Positions 54,492-63,074 of a stretch of 64,000 nucleotides of DNA are shown piece by piece (position 1 is the stretch's first letter; every line of letters begins with the position of its first letter). Both the position numbers and the translations under genes were made by a program. Source of the stretch: Streptomyces sp. NL15-2K (lineage in GTDB: Bacteria > Actinomycetota > Actinomycetes > Streptomycetales > Streptomycetaceae); NCBI RefSeq assembly GCF_030551255.1, contig NZ_CP130630.1, positions 1,922,001-1,986,000 on the forward strand, written 5' to 3'. The notes beneath the pieces were generated by a model. That model ran no database searches and had not been told where the DNA came from. It saw nothing but the letters and a program-made list of their open reading frames with translations.

Positions 54492-55847
54492 ATGACGTCG
54501 GAAAGCGCACCCCGTTCGCACGAGGCCCAGGGGGGCGGCCCGGCGCCGGCCGACCAGCAGCCGGACTGGCCCGACCCGGTCCGGCTGCGCGACGTCACCG
54601 ACCAACTGGCGCAGGCGGCACCCCTGGTGTTCGCCGCGGAGTGCGACGCGCTGCGCTCCCGGCTCGCCGCGGTGGCGAAGGGGGAGGCGCTGCTGCTGCA
54701 GGGCGGCGACTGCGCGGAGACGTTCGCCGGTGCCACGCAGGAGTCCGTCGACGGCAAGCTGCGCACGCTGTTGCAGATGGCGGTCGTTCTGACACACGGG
54801 GCGTCGATGCCGGTCGTCAAGGTGGGCCGGATGGCGGGCCAGTTCGCCAAGCCACGCTCCCAGCCGTTCGAGCGGCGGGGCGACACGACACTGCCGGTGT
54901 ACCGGGGGGGGGACGCGGTGAACGGCCCGGGATTCACGGTGCGGGAGCGCACCCCCGATCCGGACCGGCTGCTGCGCATGTACGAGGCGTCGGCGACGAC
55001 GCTGAACCTGGTGCGGGCGCTGACCGCCGGGGGCTTCGCCGACCTGGCCCGGGTGCACGAGTGGAACCGGGCCTTCGTCGCCGCCTCGCCCAGCGGCCGG
55101 CGCTACGAGCGGCTGGCCGACGAGATCGAGCGGGCGCCGGCCTTTCTGCGCGCGTGCGGGGGCCGGACCGGCGCGCTGACCACCGCCGAGTTCTTCGTGA
55201 GCCACGAGGGCCTGTTGCTCGACTACGAGCGGGCATTGACGCGCACCGATGCGGCGACCGGGAGGACGTACGCCACCAGCGGCCATCTGCTGTGGATCGG
55301 CGAGCGGACCCGTCGGCCGGACGGGCCGCACGTCGAGTACTTCGCCAAGATCAGCAACCCCCTCGCCGTCAAGCTGGGGCCCGGTGCGACCGCGGACACC
55401 GTACTGCGGTACGTGGACCTCCTCGACCCCGACCGCGAGCCCGGGCGGCTCACGTTCGTCGTGCGGATGGGGGCGGAGCGGGTCCGCGACCTGCTGCCCC
55501 TGCTGGTGGAGAAGGTCGCTTCGGAGGAGGCACCCGTCTGCTGGGTCAGCGACCCGATGCACGGGAACACCTTCGTCACCGAGAGCGGCCACAAGACCCG
55601 GCACTTCGACGCCGTCGCCGAAGAACTGCGGGGCTTCGTGGAGGTGCACCGCGCCCTGGGCACGCACCCCGGGGGCGTCCACCTGGAGCTCACCGGCGAC
55701 GACGTCACGGAGTGCCTGGGCGGGAGCAGTGCCGTGGCCAGGGAAACGCTGCCGCAACGCTACGAAACGGCGTGCGACCCGCGCCTGAACCACTCCCAGG
55801 CCCTTGACCTGGCGTTCCTGCTCGCCGAGTGGTACCGGAACCACTAG
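54492..55847 (+). CDS. Class II 3-deoxy-7-phosphoheptulonate (DAHP) synthase
   Basis: 451 residues from ATG 54492, preferred to an in-frame ATG at 54312 because of the GGAGGAG seven bases upstream. Family marks: LLLQGGDCAETF (Mn site Cys), VVKVGRMAGQFAKPRSQP, RNFVS-like HEWNRAFVAASP, WIGERTRRPDGPHVEYFAKI, VCWVSDPMHGNT, and THPGGVHLELTGDDVTECLG. It commits erythrose-4-phosphate and PEP to the shikimate route. A second, pathway-specific DAHP synthase is common in phenazine- and aminobenzoate-derived clusters. Its TAG stop is made by the end of the second palindromic repeat. Confidence 0.95.
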   Translation: MTSESAPRSHEAQGGGPAPADQQPDWPDPVRLRDVTDQLAQAAPLVFAAECDALRSRLAAVAKGEALLLQGGDCAETFAGATQESVDGKLRTLLQMAVVLTHGASMPVVKVGRMAGQFAKPRSQPFERRGDTTLPVYRGGDAVNGPGFTVRERTPDPDRLLRMYEASATTLNLVRALTAGGFADLARVHEWNRAFVAASPSGRRYERLADEIERAPAFLRACGGRTGALTTAEFFVSHEGLLLDYERALTRTDAATGRTYATSGHLLWIGERTRRPDGPHVEYFAKISNPLAVKLGPGATADTVLRYVDLLDPDREPGRLTFVVRMGAERVRDLLPLLVEKVASEEAPVCWVSDPMHGNTFVTESGHKTRHFDAVAEELRGFVEVHRALGTHPGGVHLELTGDDVTECLGGSSAVARETLPQRYETACDPRLNHSQALDLAFLLAEWYRNH

Positions 55848-55992
55848 GGCCTGTGTCGAAAGTGGCGCCTGCCGGGCGGCGCCCGGCACGAACTCTCGCC
55901 GCACCGGGCGAAAGCCCAAGTAGATCCAGTACGAGGGCTTCCGCCCGGCCCGCCCTTCGGGCGGACGACGCCACTTTCGACGCAGGCCCTAG
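55844..55992. repeat. CTAG-bounded palindromic repeat, copy 2 (149 bp)
   Basis: Same terminal inverted repeats (CTAGGGCCTG...CAGGCCCTAG) as copies 1 and 3, with interior in the reverse orientation. Left CTAG provides the DAHP synthase stop; the right CTAG was the target of IS insertion and, before it, would have provided the MocR stop on the other strand. Confidence 0.88.
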
Positions 55993-57063
55993 ATGTTCTG
56001 TCCACGGAGGTTGGTGACAGCGATCACTGACGTGTGGTCTTGAAATGGGTGAGGGCCTTCTGGCTCGGTGTGGATTGCGACATCTACGCCGGACGACAGA
56101 AAGGCCCTCGTGCCCCACCGTAATGCACCCCTGACCGAGACCGGACGCCTGCGCCTGGCCCGCTGCGTGGTCGAGGACGGCTGGACCCTGCGCCGGGCCG
56201 CTGAGCGATTCCAAGTCTCGCCAACCACCGCACAGCGATGGGCCGACCGCTACCGCCGGCTCGGCGAGCCTGGCATGGCCGACCACTCCAGCCGCCCCCG
56301 CACCAGCCCGCGACGGACCCCGACCCGTACCGAGCGCAGGATCATCAAAGTCCGCGTACTGCGCAGGTGGGGGCCAGCACGGATCGCAGGCCTGCTCCGC
56401 CTGGTGCCGTCCACCGTGCACCGGGTGCTGACCCGCTACGGCCTGGCCCGCCTGACCCACCTCGACCGGGCCACTGGGCGCGTCATCCGTCGCTACGAAC
56501 GTGCCAAGCCCGGCGAACTGGTCCACGTCGACATCAAGAAGCTCGGCAACATCCCCGACGGCGGCGGCCACAAGACCCTCGGACGCCAGGCGGGCCGCAA
56601 GACCCGGTCCGGCGCCGGCTACAGCTACCTCCACAACGCCGTCGACGACCACTCCCGCCTGGCCTACAGCGAGATCCACGCAGACGAGAAGAAGGAGACC
56701 GCTGTCGGCTTCTGGAGTCGCGCCCAGGCGTACTTCGCCACCTGCGGGATCACCGTCGAACGCGTCCTGACCGACAACGGCTCCTGCTACAAATCCCACC
56801 TGTGGCGAGACGCCCTGGCAGCAGCCGGGATCACGCACAAGCGAACCCGCGCCTACCGGCCGCAGACGAACGGCAAGGTCGAACGCTTCAACCGCACCCT
56901 GCTCGACGAATGGGCCTACGCCCGCCCCTACCGATCAGAGCAGGAACGACGCGACGCCTTCCCCAGCTGGCTGCACACCTACAATCACCACCGCGGACAC
57001 ACCGCGCTCAAGGGCCAACCACCCGCCAGCCGCGTCCCTAACCTCTCAGGGCAATACACCTAG
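55989..57063 (+). mobile_element. IS481-family insertion sequence
   Basis: Body 55993-57059 (1,067 bp) flanked by CTAG at both sides (55989-55992 and 57060-57063), read as a 4 bp target duplication. Imperfect terminal inverted repeats: left ATGTTCTGTCCACGGAGGTT, right (reversed) GTGTATTGCCCTGAGAGGTT. One transposase gene. The transposase is undamaged and its target duplication perfect, so insertion looks recent. Confidence 0.88.
56110..57063 (+). CDS. IS481-family transposase
   Basis: 317 residues from GTG 56110. N-terminal helix-turn-helix (WTLRRAAERFQVSPTTAQRW), second HTH (WGPARIAGLLRLVPSTVHRV), and a DDE catalytic core: Asp in VHVDIKKLG, Asp in VLTDNGSCY, Glu in QTNGKVERFNRTL. C-terminal HTALKGQPPASR motif is standard for the family. 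The stop codon TAG is formed by the target CTAG, which also carries the stop of the MocR gene on the other strand. Confidence 0.95.
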   Translation: MPHRNAPLTETGRLRLARCVVEDGWTLRRAAERFQVSPTTAQRWADRYRRLGEPGMADHSSRPRTSPRRTPTRTERRIIKVRVLRRWGPARIAGLLRLVPSTVHRVLTRYGLARLTHLDRATGRVIRRYERAKPGELVHVDIKKLGNIPDGGGHKTLGRQAGRKTRSGAGYSYLHNAVDDHSRLAYSEIHADEKKETAVGFWSRAQAYFATCGITVERVLTDNGSCYKSHLWRDALAAAGITHKRTRAYRPQTNGKVERFNRTLLDEWAYARPYRSEQERRDAFPSWLHTYNHHRGHTALKGQPPASRVPNLSGQYT

Positions 57064-58391
57064 ACGTAGCTGCGAACCGGCGCCGGCCCCACCGCGGAGG
57101 CGATCGCGTCCGCCAGCGGGCCCGTCTCCTGCGCCGTCAGCGTCGAGACCGTGATCCGGATCCCGGGCGGTGCGCTCATCCGGAAGCGGGCGCCGGGGGC
57201 GACGGCCCAGCCGGCGTGCAGGAGCCGGGCGACGGCTCCGGTCTCGTCGGGTACCGGGATCCACACGTTCAGGCCCGAGCGCCCGTGGGCCTCGATGTCC
57301 CGTTCCGCGAGCGCGTCGATGAGCAGGTCCCGGCGCTCGCGGTACGCGGCGGCCACCGCCGGCGAGTCCAGCGCGCCGTCGGCCCACAGTCGTAGCACGG
57401 CCCGCTGGGTGATCCGGCTGACCCAGCCGGGCCCGAGCCGCTGCCGCCCACGTACCCGGTCGACGGTGACGGCGTCCCCGGTGAGCACGCCCAGCCGCAG
57501 GTCGGGCCCGTAGCCCTTGGCGACCGAACGCACGAAGGCCCAGGTACGGGTCTCGCCGGCCAGGGGGCGCAGGGGCAGGTCGACGATCGCGTGGCCGTGG
57601 TCGTCCTCGATCAGCAGGGTCTGCGGATGTTCTCGCAGCACGGACCGCAGGGCACGCGCGCGCGTGGCGCTCACCACGGCGCCGGTCGGGTTCTGCGCCC
57701 GGTCGGTGACGATCAGGGCGCGGGCCCCGGCCGCCAGGGCCCGCCGTACGTCGTCGGGGAGCGGCCCCTCGTCGTCGACGCGTACGGAAGCCGTGCGCAG
57801 CCCGAGCGCCGGGACGAGATCGAGGAGGCTGCCCCAGCCGGGGTCCTCCAGGGCGACCGTGTCCCCCGGTTTGAGGTGGGCCGTGAGGACCCGCTCGATC
57901 GCGTCGAGCGACCCGGAGACGACGGCGAGGGGCCCGTCCGGCACCCCGTCGGCACGCAGCTCCGCCCGGGCGATCCGCGCCAACTCCGGTTCCACGGGCG
58001 CGTCTCCGTACAGGACCGGCTCCCGGTCGCTCTGCTCGGCCGCCGCGGCGAACGCCTTCGCCAGGGGCGGCAGCAGCGCCGGATCCGGATTGCCGTTGGA
58101 CACGTCCCGCACCCCCTCGGGCACGTCCACCCGGATGTGCTCGCGCCCGGTGGTGGCCGGCTTGGGCCGCACCCGGCTGCCCCGGCGTCCGGCGGTCTCG
58201 ATGACCCCGCGCTCGCGCAGCGTGCGATAGGCGGCCGCGACGGTATTGGGATTCACGCCCAACTCGGCGGCCAACTCCCGCATGGGCGGCAGCAGTTGAC
58301 CGGGCAGCAGCTCCCCCGCCCCCACCGCCTGTTCGATGCTCGCCGAAATCTCCGCTGCGCGTCGGCCGACGATTCGATACTCTCCTAGCAC
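57060..58391 (-). CDS. MocR-family PLP-dependent regulator (GntR + aminotransferase fold)
   Basis: 443 residues. N-terminal GntR winged helix (GQLLPPMRELAAELGVNPNT, VAAAYRTLRERG), then a class I aminotransferase-like domain with VSGSLDAIERVLTAHL, DRAQNPTGAVVSATRA, and the PLP lysine in SVAKGYGPDLRLG. MocR proteins sense PLP or amino compounds. It is divergent from a pyridoxamine-oxidase-like gene with a palindrome between, so it probably regulates that gene. Its last codons abut the CTAG of the IS insertion without loss of sequence. Confidence 0.93.
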   Translation of the reverse strand: MLGEYRIVGRRAAEISASIEQAVGAGELLPGQLLPPMRELAAELGVNPNTVAAAYRTLRERGVIETAGRRGSRVRPKPATTGREHIRVDVPEGVRDVSNGNPDPALLPPLAKAFAAAAEQSDREPVLYGDAPVEPELARIARAELRADGVPDGPLAVVSGSLDAIERVLTAHLKPGDTVALEDPGWGSLLDLVPALGLRTASVRVDDEGPLPDDVRRALAAGARALIVTDRAQNPTGAVVSATRARALRSVLREHPQTLLIEDDHGHAIVDLPLRPLAGETRTWAFVRSVAKGYGPDLRLGVLTGDAVTVDRVRGRQRLGPGWVSRITQRAVLRLWADGALDSPAVAAAYRERRDLLIDALAERDIEAHGRSGLNVWIPVPDETGAVARLLHAGWAVAPGARFRMSAPPGIRITVSTLTAQETGPLADAIASAVGPAPVRSYV

Positions 58392-58402
58392 AAACCCAAT
58401 TA

Positions 58403-58414
58403 TGCACTAGTGCA
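58403..58414. promoter_or_regulatory. Probable MocR operator
   Basis: Perfect 12 bp palindrome TGCACTAGTGCA in the 36 bp between the divergent MocR and PPOX starts, in an AT-richer context (CCCAATTATGCACTAGTGCA). Likely overlaps both promoters. Confidence 0.7.
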
Positions 58415-58427
58415 ATGGAGAACGCCA

Positions 58428-59108
58428 ATGCAGGGGCCCCAGCAGACGACGACGCCCGCCGCCTACACCCCCACCGACCGCACCGTGCCCACACGCTCCC
58501 CGAACCGTGCCTCGTACGACAAGGAACTGGTGCACGCGATACTCGACGAGGGCTACGTCTGCCACCTCGGCTTCGTCCGCGACGGCGCGCCGATCGTGCT
58601 GCCCACGCTCTACGGCCGGGTCGGCGAGCGGCTCTACGTGCACGGCTCGACGGGTTCGCGCCCGCTGCGGATGACGGGTCAGGCCGACCCGGGGCTCCCG
58701 GTCTGCCTGACGGTCACCCATGTCGACGCGCTGATCCTGGCCCGCTCGGCCTTCCACCACTCGATCAACTACCGGTCCGTGGTGGTGCACGGCGTCGCCC
58801 ACGACGTGACGGACCCCGAGGAGAAGCTGGCCGCTCTGGACGCGCTGGTCGACCACGTCGTACCGGGCCGCGCCCGCGACTCCCGGCCGGCCGACAAGAA
58901 GGAGCTGGCTGCCACCGCCGTGATCCGCCTCGATCTCGACGAGGTCTCCGCCAAGGCCCGCACCGGCGGCGTCAACGACGAGCCCGAGGACCTCGCCCTC
59001 CCGCACTGGGCCGGCGTCGTCCCGCTGCGCAAGGGCTACGAGACCCCCGTCGCGGACGCCGGCTTGGCCCCCGGCACGGAGGTCCCCGACTACCTCGCGG
59101 TTCTGTGA
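58428..59108 (+). CDS. Pyridoxamine-5'-phosphate-oxidase-family flavoprotein
   Basis: 226 residues from ATG 58428 (TGGAGAACGCC upstream). Split-barrel fold: ELVHAILDEGYVCHLGFVRD, PTLYGRVGERLYVHGSTGSR, LTVTHVDALILARSAFHHSI, NYRSVVVHGVAHDVTDPEEK and VIRLDLDEVSAKARTGGV. The family binds FMN; an actual vitamin B6 role is suggested by the divergent MocR regulator. Stop and next start overlap (TGATG). Confidence 0.88.
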   Translation: MQGPQQTTTPAAYTPTDRTVPTRSPNRASYDKELVHAILDEGYVCHLGFVRDGAPIVLPTLYGRVGERLYVHGSTGSRPLRMTGQADPGLPVCLTVTHVDALILARSAFHHSINYRSVVVHGVAHDVTDPEEKLAALDALVDHVVPGRARDSRPADKKELAATAVIRLDLDEVSAKARTGGVNDEPEDLALPHWAGVVPLRKGYETPVADAGLAPGTEVPDYLAVL

Positions 59109-59740
59109 TGCTGATCCATCCCTGGGACGCGCCGCACGACGACGCCGAGTGGCAAAGCTGGCTGGCCGCCCACGACTTCGGACAGCTCGCCGTCAACGGC
59201 CGGCCGGGCGAGCCGCCGTACGTCCAGCCCCTGCATTTCACCTATGACGCCGAGCACGGCGAGGTCGTCACACATCTGGCCCGACCGAACCCTCTGTGGC
59301 ACGCACTGGAGGCGAATCCGGACGTCCTGCTGAGTGTGGTCGACGACTACGTGTACGTCCCCGGCCCCTGGCAGGCCTCGCCCGACGGCCCGTCCGAACA
59401 CGGCACGCCCACGAGCCTCTACGCGGCCGTCCAACTCCGCTGCCGGGCCCGCCTCGTGGACGACCCGGCCGGGAAAGCCTCGCTTCTCAACCGACAAGTG
59501 GGCCATTTCCAGCCGGAGGGCGGCTCCGCGCGGGTGGCGGTGGGCGCGGAGCCGTACGGGCGGATGCTGTCCGGAATCCGCGGGCTACGGCTCGAAGTGG
59601 TCACGGTCCGGGCGAAGTTCAAGTACGCCAGTCACCGTCCCGAGGAGGTCCAGGACCGGATCGCGGCCGGGCTGGCGGACCGGAGCGGTCCGCGCGACGC
59701 GGCGGCACGCGAGCACCTGCTGCGCCGGCGCGGAACGTGA
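59108..59740 (+). CDS. PaiB-like FMN-binding protein
   Basis: 210 residues, translationally coupled to the preceding PPOX gene. FMN-binding split barrel of the PaiB type: FGQLAVNGRPGEPPYVQPLH, VTHLARPNPLWHALEANPDV, VDDYVYVPGPW, then GIRGLRLEVVTVRAKFKYAS. Known members are called negative transcriptional regulators or flavin-binding proteins; the enzymatic role is unclear. A palindromic repeat follows directly. Confidence 0.85.
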   Translation: MLIHPWDAPHDDAEWQSWLAAHDFGQLAVNGRPGEPPYVQPLHFTYDAEHGEVVTHLARPNPLWHALEANPDVLLSVVDDYVYVPGPWQASPDGPSEHGTPTSLYAAVQLRCRARLVDDPAGKASLLNRQVGHFQPEGGSARVAVGAEPYGRMLSGIRGLRLEVVTVRAKFKYASHRPEEVQDRIAAGLADRSGPRDAAAREHLLRRRGT

Positions 59741-59742
59741 GG

Positions 59743-59920
59743 TAGGGCCTGTTGCGAAAGTGGCGTCGTCGCCCGAAGGGCGGCCGCGCGGCGTCCGGTG
59801 CGGGCTCTCGGCGTGCCGCCCGGAAGCCCTCGTACTGGGCGTACTCGGGCTTTCGGGTGGTGCGGCGAGAGCCCGTGCCGGGCGTCGCGCGGCAGGCGCC
59901 ACTTTCGCAACAGGCCCTAG
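59743..59920. repeat. CTAG-bounded palindromic repeat, copy 3 (178 bp)
   Basis: Starts TAGGGCCTGTTGCGAAAG two bases after the PaiB-like stop and ends CAACAGGCCCTAG. Same orientation and internal sequence as copy 1 but about 60 bp shorter. Lies between convergent genes, 32 bp before the stop of the eamA gene on the minus strand. Confidence 0.88.
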
Positions 59921-59952
59921 GGGCCCGTCGCTCGCAGAAGGGCCCTTCTCCG

Positions 59953-60906
59953 TCACACGAGCACCGGTTCCCCCTCCGGCTCCGCCGCGCCCCGCGCTTC
60001 CGCCACCGCGAGCCCCGCGACCGAGCCGAGCAGGAGCAAGGTGCCGACCACCGTGGCCGGGGTGAGCCGCTCACCGAGCACGGCGACGGCCAGCACCGCC
60101 GCGCTCACCGGTTCCAGCAGCATGATGACGGACACCGTGGCCGACCGGACGACGGCCGCGCCCGCGAAGTAGAGGCCGTAGGCGAGGGCCGTGGGGACGG
60201 CCGCGATGTAGGCCAGCAGCCACAGGAGGCGGGCCGGTTCGGCGGTGTGCGGCACCAGCCCCTCGGCCAGGGCGAGCGGCAGCAGGCACAGGCTGGTGAC
60301 CGCGAACGCCCCCACGGACGTACTGGCGGTGTCCACCCCGCCATCGCGGCCCCACCGGCGGGTGAGCAGGGTCATCACGCTGTACCCGGCCGCCGACAGC
60401 AGCGCGAGCAGGACGCCCCACGGGCGTACGGCCGCGTCCTCGCCGCCGAGCGTCAGCACCCCCAGTCCGGCGAGCGCCCCGACGACGGCGACGATCCCGC
60501 CGTTCCCGAGCCGCTCCCCCAGGGTCAGCCGCGCGCCGAGCGTGATGAGGACGGGCCCGGCGCCGAGCGTGACGACGGTGGCCACGGCGAGTCCGGTGGA
60601 CCGCACGGCCGCGAAGTAGGCCGTCTGGAACACGGCCAGTCCGACACCTGTGACACCGACCCGCAGCGCCTTGCGACGCAGCGGTTCCCGTACGGCGGTC
60701 CGGGCGCCGCCCGGACGCAGGAGACGGGCGGCGAGCAGCAGCACGAGCCCGGCCGCGCAGCGCCAGAAGGACAGGGCGACGGGCCCGATGTCACTGGCCC
60801 GGTAGGCCAGGGAGGCGGCCGCGCCCGCGGTGCCCCAGGCGACACCGGCGACGATCAGATAGAGGAGGCCTCGCCCGATGGGCAGGCCGGAAGCAGTATG
60901 CGACAC
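59953..60906 (-). CDS. EamA-family (DMT) transporter
   Basis: 317 residues, ten TM helices. First repeat [20 protein letters not shown] and second repeat [20 protein letters not shown], with the EamA end motif [21 protein letters not shown]. Similar to RhaT/YdcZ-type metabolite exporters. Substrate unknown. No regulator adjacent; another EamA gene lies 213 bp upstream on the same strand. Confidence 0.9.
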   Translation of the reverse strand: MSHTASGLPIGRGLLYLIVAGVAWGTAGAAASLAYRASDIGPVALSFWRCAAGLVLLLAARLLRPGGARTAVREPLRRKALRVGVTGVGLAVFQTAYFAAVRSTGLAVATVVTLGAGPVLITLGARLTLGERLGNGGIVAVVGALAGLGVLTLGGEDAAVRPWGVLLALLSAAGYSVMTLLTRRWGRDGGVDTASTSVGAFAVTSLCLLPLALAEGLVPHTAEPARLLWLLAYIAAVPTALAYGLYFAGAAVVRSATVSVIMLLEPVSAAVLAVAVLGERLTPATVVGTLLLLGSVAGLAVAEARGAAEPEGEPVLV

Positions 60907-61119
60907 GTGTTCTCTCCGCAGATGCGCACGATGCGCCGAAGTTCAGGGAGGACGCCCGCTCGGCGGGGTCCACGGACTTCTTCTGCGGGCAGCACCGTCC
61001 GCCCGGCGGCATGCCGGGCTCAGCCCAGGGGGTCTCAGGACCGCCCCTGGTGTCCGGAGGCCCGCCTCAGGCGGCCGGAGGCGGAAGAACGAGTGCGTTC
61101 GTATGCATGATCCGGCAGC

Positions 61120-62112
61120 CTATGGGGCGGTCCCGCGCGCCGACAACTCCCTTTCGGTGCCGCCCCTGGCGACCGGCTCCGGGGAGCTCTTGGCGGGCGC
61201 CGACGACTGCGCGATGAACGCGCCGGCCAGGACGACGGCTCCGCCGATGATCTGCGGTGCCGAGAGGTGCTCGCCGAGCAGGAACCAGGCGAGGACGGTC
61301 GCGATGACCGCTTCGAGGCACGCCACGACACCGGCCACCTGCGGGGAGAGCCGGCGCACCGAGAGCACGCCGGTGGCATAGGCGACAACCGTGGTGACTA
61401 GCACGATCCAGGTCAGCAGCAGACCGGCCGCGACCGGGCTGCCGTCCATGTCCACGGTGCGGGCGAGCACGGACCATTCCATGGTCCAGGGGCGGGCGAC
61501 GGCGGTCAGGACGGCCGTGCCGACGAGGAGGCCGTACGCGATGACCCCGAGCGGGTCGGGTGCCTGGTCGCCCGAGGCGCTGCCGTGGTCGGCGAGGACG
61601 AAGTAGCCGGCCTGGCAGCAGGCGGCGCCGAGGGCCAGGAGCAGACCGAGGGCGTCGAAGCTCAGGCCCGACCAGACCTCCACGACGCAGGCGAGCCCGC
61701 CGACCGCGAGGACCACGCCGAGTGCGGCGGCCCGCGTCACCGGCCGCCGCTGCACGAACCGCACCCAGCCGAGCACGAAGGCGGGGCCGAGGTACTCGAC
61801 GAGCAGGGCGACTCCGACGGGGATCCGGGAGATCGCGGCGAAGTAGCAGGCCTGGACGCCGGCCACGGCGAGCAGACCGAACCCGGCGAGCAGGGCGGGG
61901 CGGCGGCGCGGCAGCGCGCGGTGGCGCCAGGCGACCGGCAGCATCACCAGGGCCGCGGCCACGACGCGCAGCCACACCACGTGGAGCGGGTCGAGCCCCG
62001 CCTCGATCAGTGGTTTGGCCGCGACCCCGGATCCGCCGAAGGCGAGCGCGGACGCCAGTGCGAGACCGAGCCCGACGCTCTTTCCCCGGCTGCCGTGACT
62101 GCTCTCAGACAT
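61120..62112 (-). CDS. EamA-family (DMT) transporter, second in tandem
   Basis: 330 residues from ATG 62112 (an in-frame ATG at 62124 is also possible). Ten TM helices: VGLGLALASALAFGGSGVAA, FAAISRIPVGVALLVEYLGP, and VVACLEAVIATVLAWFLLGE. The cytosolic tail ends in a polar segment (SSAPAKSSPEPVARG). Similar in size to its neighbour but not closely related in sequence. Substrate unknown. Confidence 0.9.
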   Translation of the reverse strand: MSESSHGSRGKSVGLGLALASALAFGGSGVAAKPLIEAGLDPLHVVWLRVVAAALVMLPVAWRHRALPRRRPALLAGFGLLAVAGVQACYFAAISRIPVGVALLVEYLGPAFVLGWVRFVQRRPVTRAAALGVVLAVGGLACVVEVWSGLSFDALGLLLALGAACCQAGYFVLADHGSASGDQAPDPLGVIAYGLLVGTAVLTAVARPWTMEWSVLARTVDMDGSPVAAGLLLTWIVLVTTVVAYATGVLSVRRLSPQVAGVVACLEAVIATVLAWFLLGEHLSAPQIIGGAVVLAGAFIAQSSAPAKSSPEPVARGGTERELSARGTAP

Positions 62113-62205
62113 ATGCACCGGCACATGATGACAGGCGATGACATGAGCGTCATCCCTGTTGACACCTGTCTCAACGGCTGGACGGCACTACCCCGAGGGC
62201 GCTCA

Positions 62206-62748
62206 TCAGGCGCGATCCGTCTCCAGGCGGCTGTCGACCCGTGCGAACACCTCACGCGCGTCGATCCCCGCACGGTCCAGCACCTCGACGGCCCGCGCCT
62301 GCGGGTCCACGACGATCGCCGCGAGCAGGTCGACGCCGTGGGCCGGCCCACCGCCGCGCCGTTCGGCCCGCGCGCGGGCGTACTCCATCGCGCCCGCGGC
62401 CAGCGGCGAGTAACCCTCGGCCTGCGTCACCACGGGTACGGCGCCGGAGTCCTCGACGCTGCCCTGCCAGCGCAGGCCGTAGCCGATGCTGCGCTGGACG
62501 AGGTAGCCGAGCAGGCGGGCGAACTGCGGTTCCCCGTCGAAGACGGCCCGCACCTCGGGGTCGGACTCCAGCAGTGAATGCAGCAGATGGGCCGTGTCGA
62601 CCTGCCGGTCCCCGTCCCTGAGCGCCCGTCGCCGGGCACCGGAGACCACCGCTGCCAGTTCGGCACTGAGCCTGGCATCGTCGTCCGTGTGGGCCGGGCG
62701 CCGACCGGCGGGCTCGTGGGCCGCCTGCCGGGGGATACGGGGTTGCAC
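62206..62748 (-). CDS. Clp N-terminal (Clp-R) domain protein without ATPase
   Basis: 180 residues from GTG 62748. Two Clp-N repeats: VVSGARRRALRDGDRQVDTA, HLLHSLLESDPEVRAVF, and YARARAERRGGGPAHGVDLL, AAIVVDPQARAVEVLDRAG. Such stand-alone domains lack the AAA+ module of ClpA/ClpC and may act as adaptors that bind substrates or antibiotics. No partner gene adjacent. Confidence 0.85.
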   Translation of the reverse strand: MQPRIPRQAAHEPAGRRPAHTDDDARLSAELAAVVSGARRRALRDGDRQVDTAHLLHSLLESDPEVRAVFDGEPQFARLLGYLVQRSIGYGLRWQGSVEDSGAVPVVTQAEGYSPLAAGAMEYARARAERRGGGPAHGVDLLAAIVVDPQARAVEVLDRAGIDAREVFARVDSRLETDRA

Positions 62749-62927
62749 ACCCCCTACCCCATCAGTCCCGCCGGCCTTGCGTCATCCACGGGAGGAAGCA
62801 TTTTGACGTCCCACGGGAAGGGGACACGGCGCGACGTATCTCCTCCTTGCGGATGAGATCACGCTGTTTTCCCCGAAGGGCGCGCGCCGCCTTGCGCCAC
62901 GCCCTCTCGCCCACGTTTCGCACGGAC

Positions 62928-62978
62928 GCATACGTCTCGCCCGGATGCATACGTCTCGCCCGGATGCATACGTCTCGC
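62928..62978. repeat. 19 bp iterated sequence upstream of the SRPBCC gene
   Basis: GCATACGTCTCGC occurs three times (62928-62940, 62947-62959, 62966-62978) with CCGGAT spacers, giving a 19 bp period, and a degenerate related stretch (CACGTTTCGCACGGAC) just before. The remaining bases of the 326 bp gap (62749-63074) contain no gene I can support. Could be a regulator array for the plus-strand gene. Confidence 0.7.
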
Positions 62979-63074
62979 ACAGACGAAGAGATCTGACGGT
63001 TCATCAGTATTGAATGTTCCGGGCTGCGCGGCTACGTTCCGCGACACCGTAGCCCGACACGAAGAGGTGGTCGC

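Noticed and set aside
43147..55847. Complete phenazine cluster (PhzD- and PhzG-like genes at 43-44 kb plus PhzE/PhzC-like genes at 53-56 kb)
   Set aside because: The isochorismatase-like and PPOX genes form a core-like locus with LysR/EamA genes, separated by unrelated genes and a repeat. PhzA/B and PhzF homologues are not seen.
62928..62978. CRISPR array
   Set aside because: Spacers are identical 6-mers and only three units exist; these are iterons, not CRISPR repeats.
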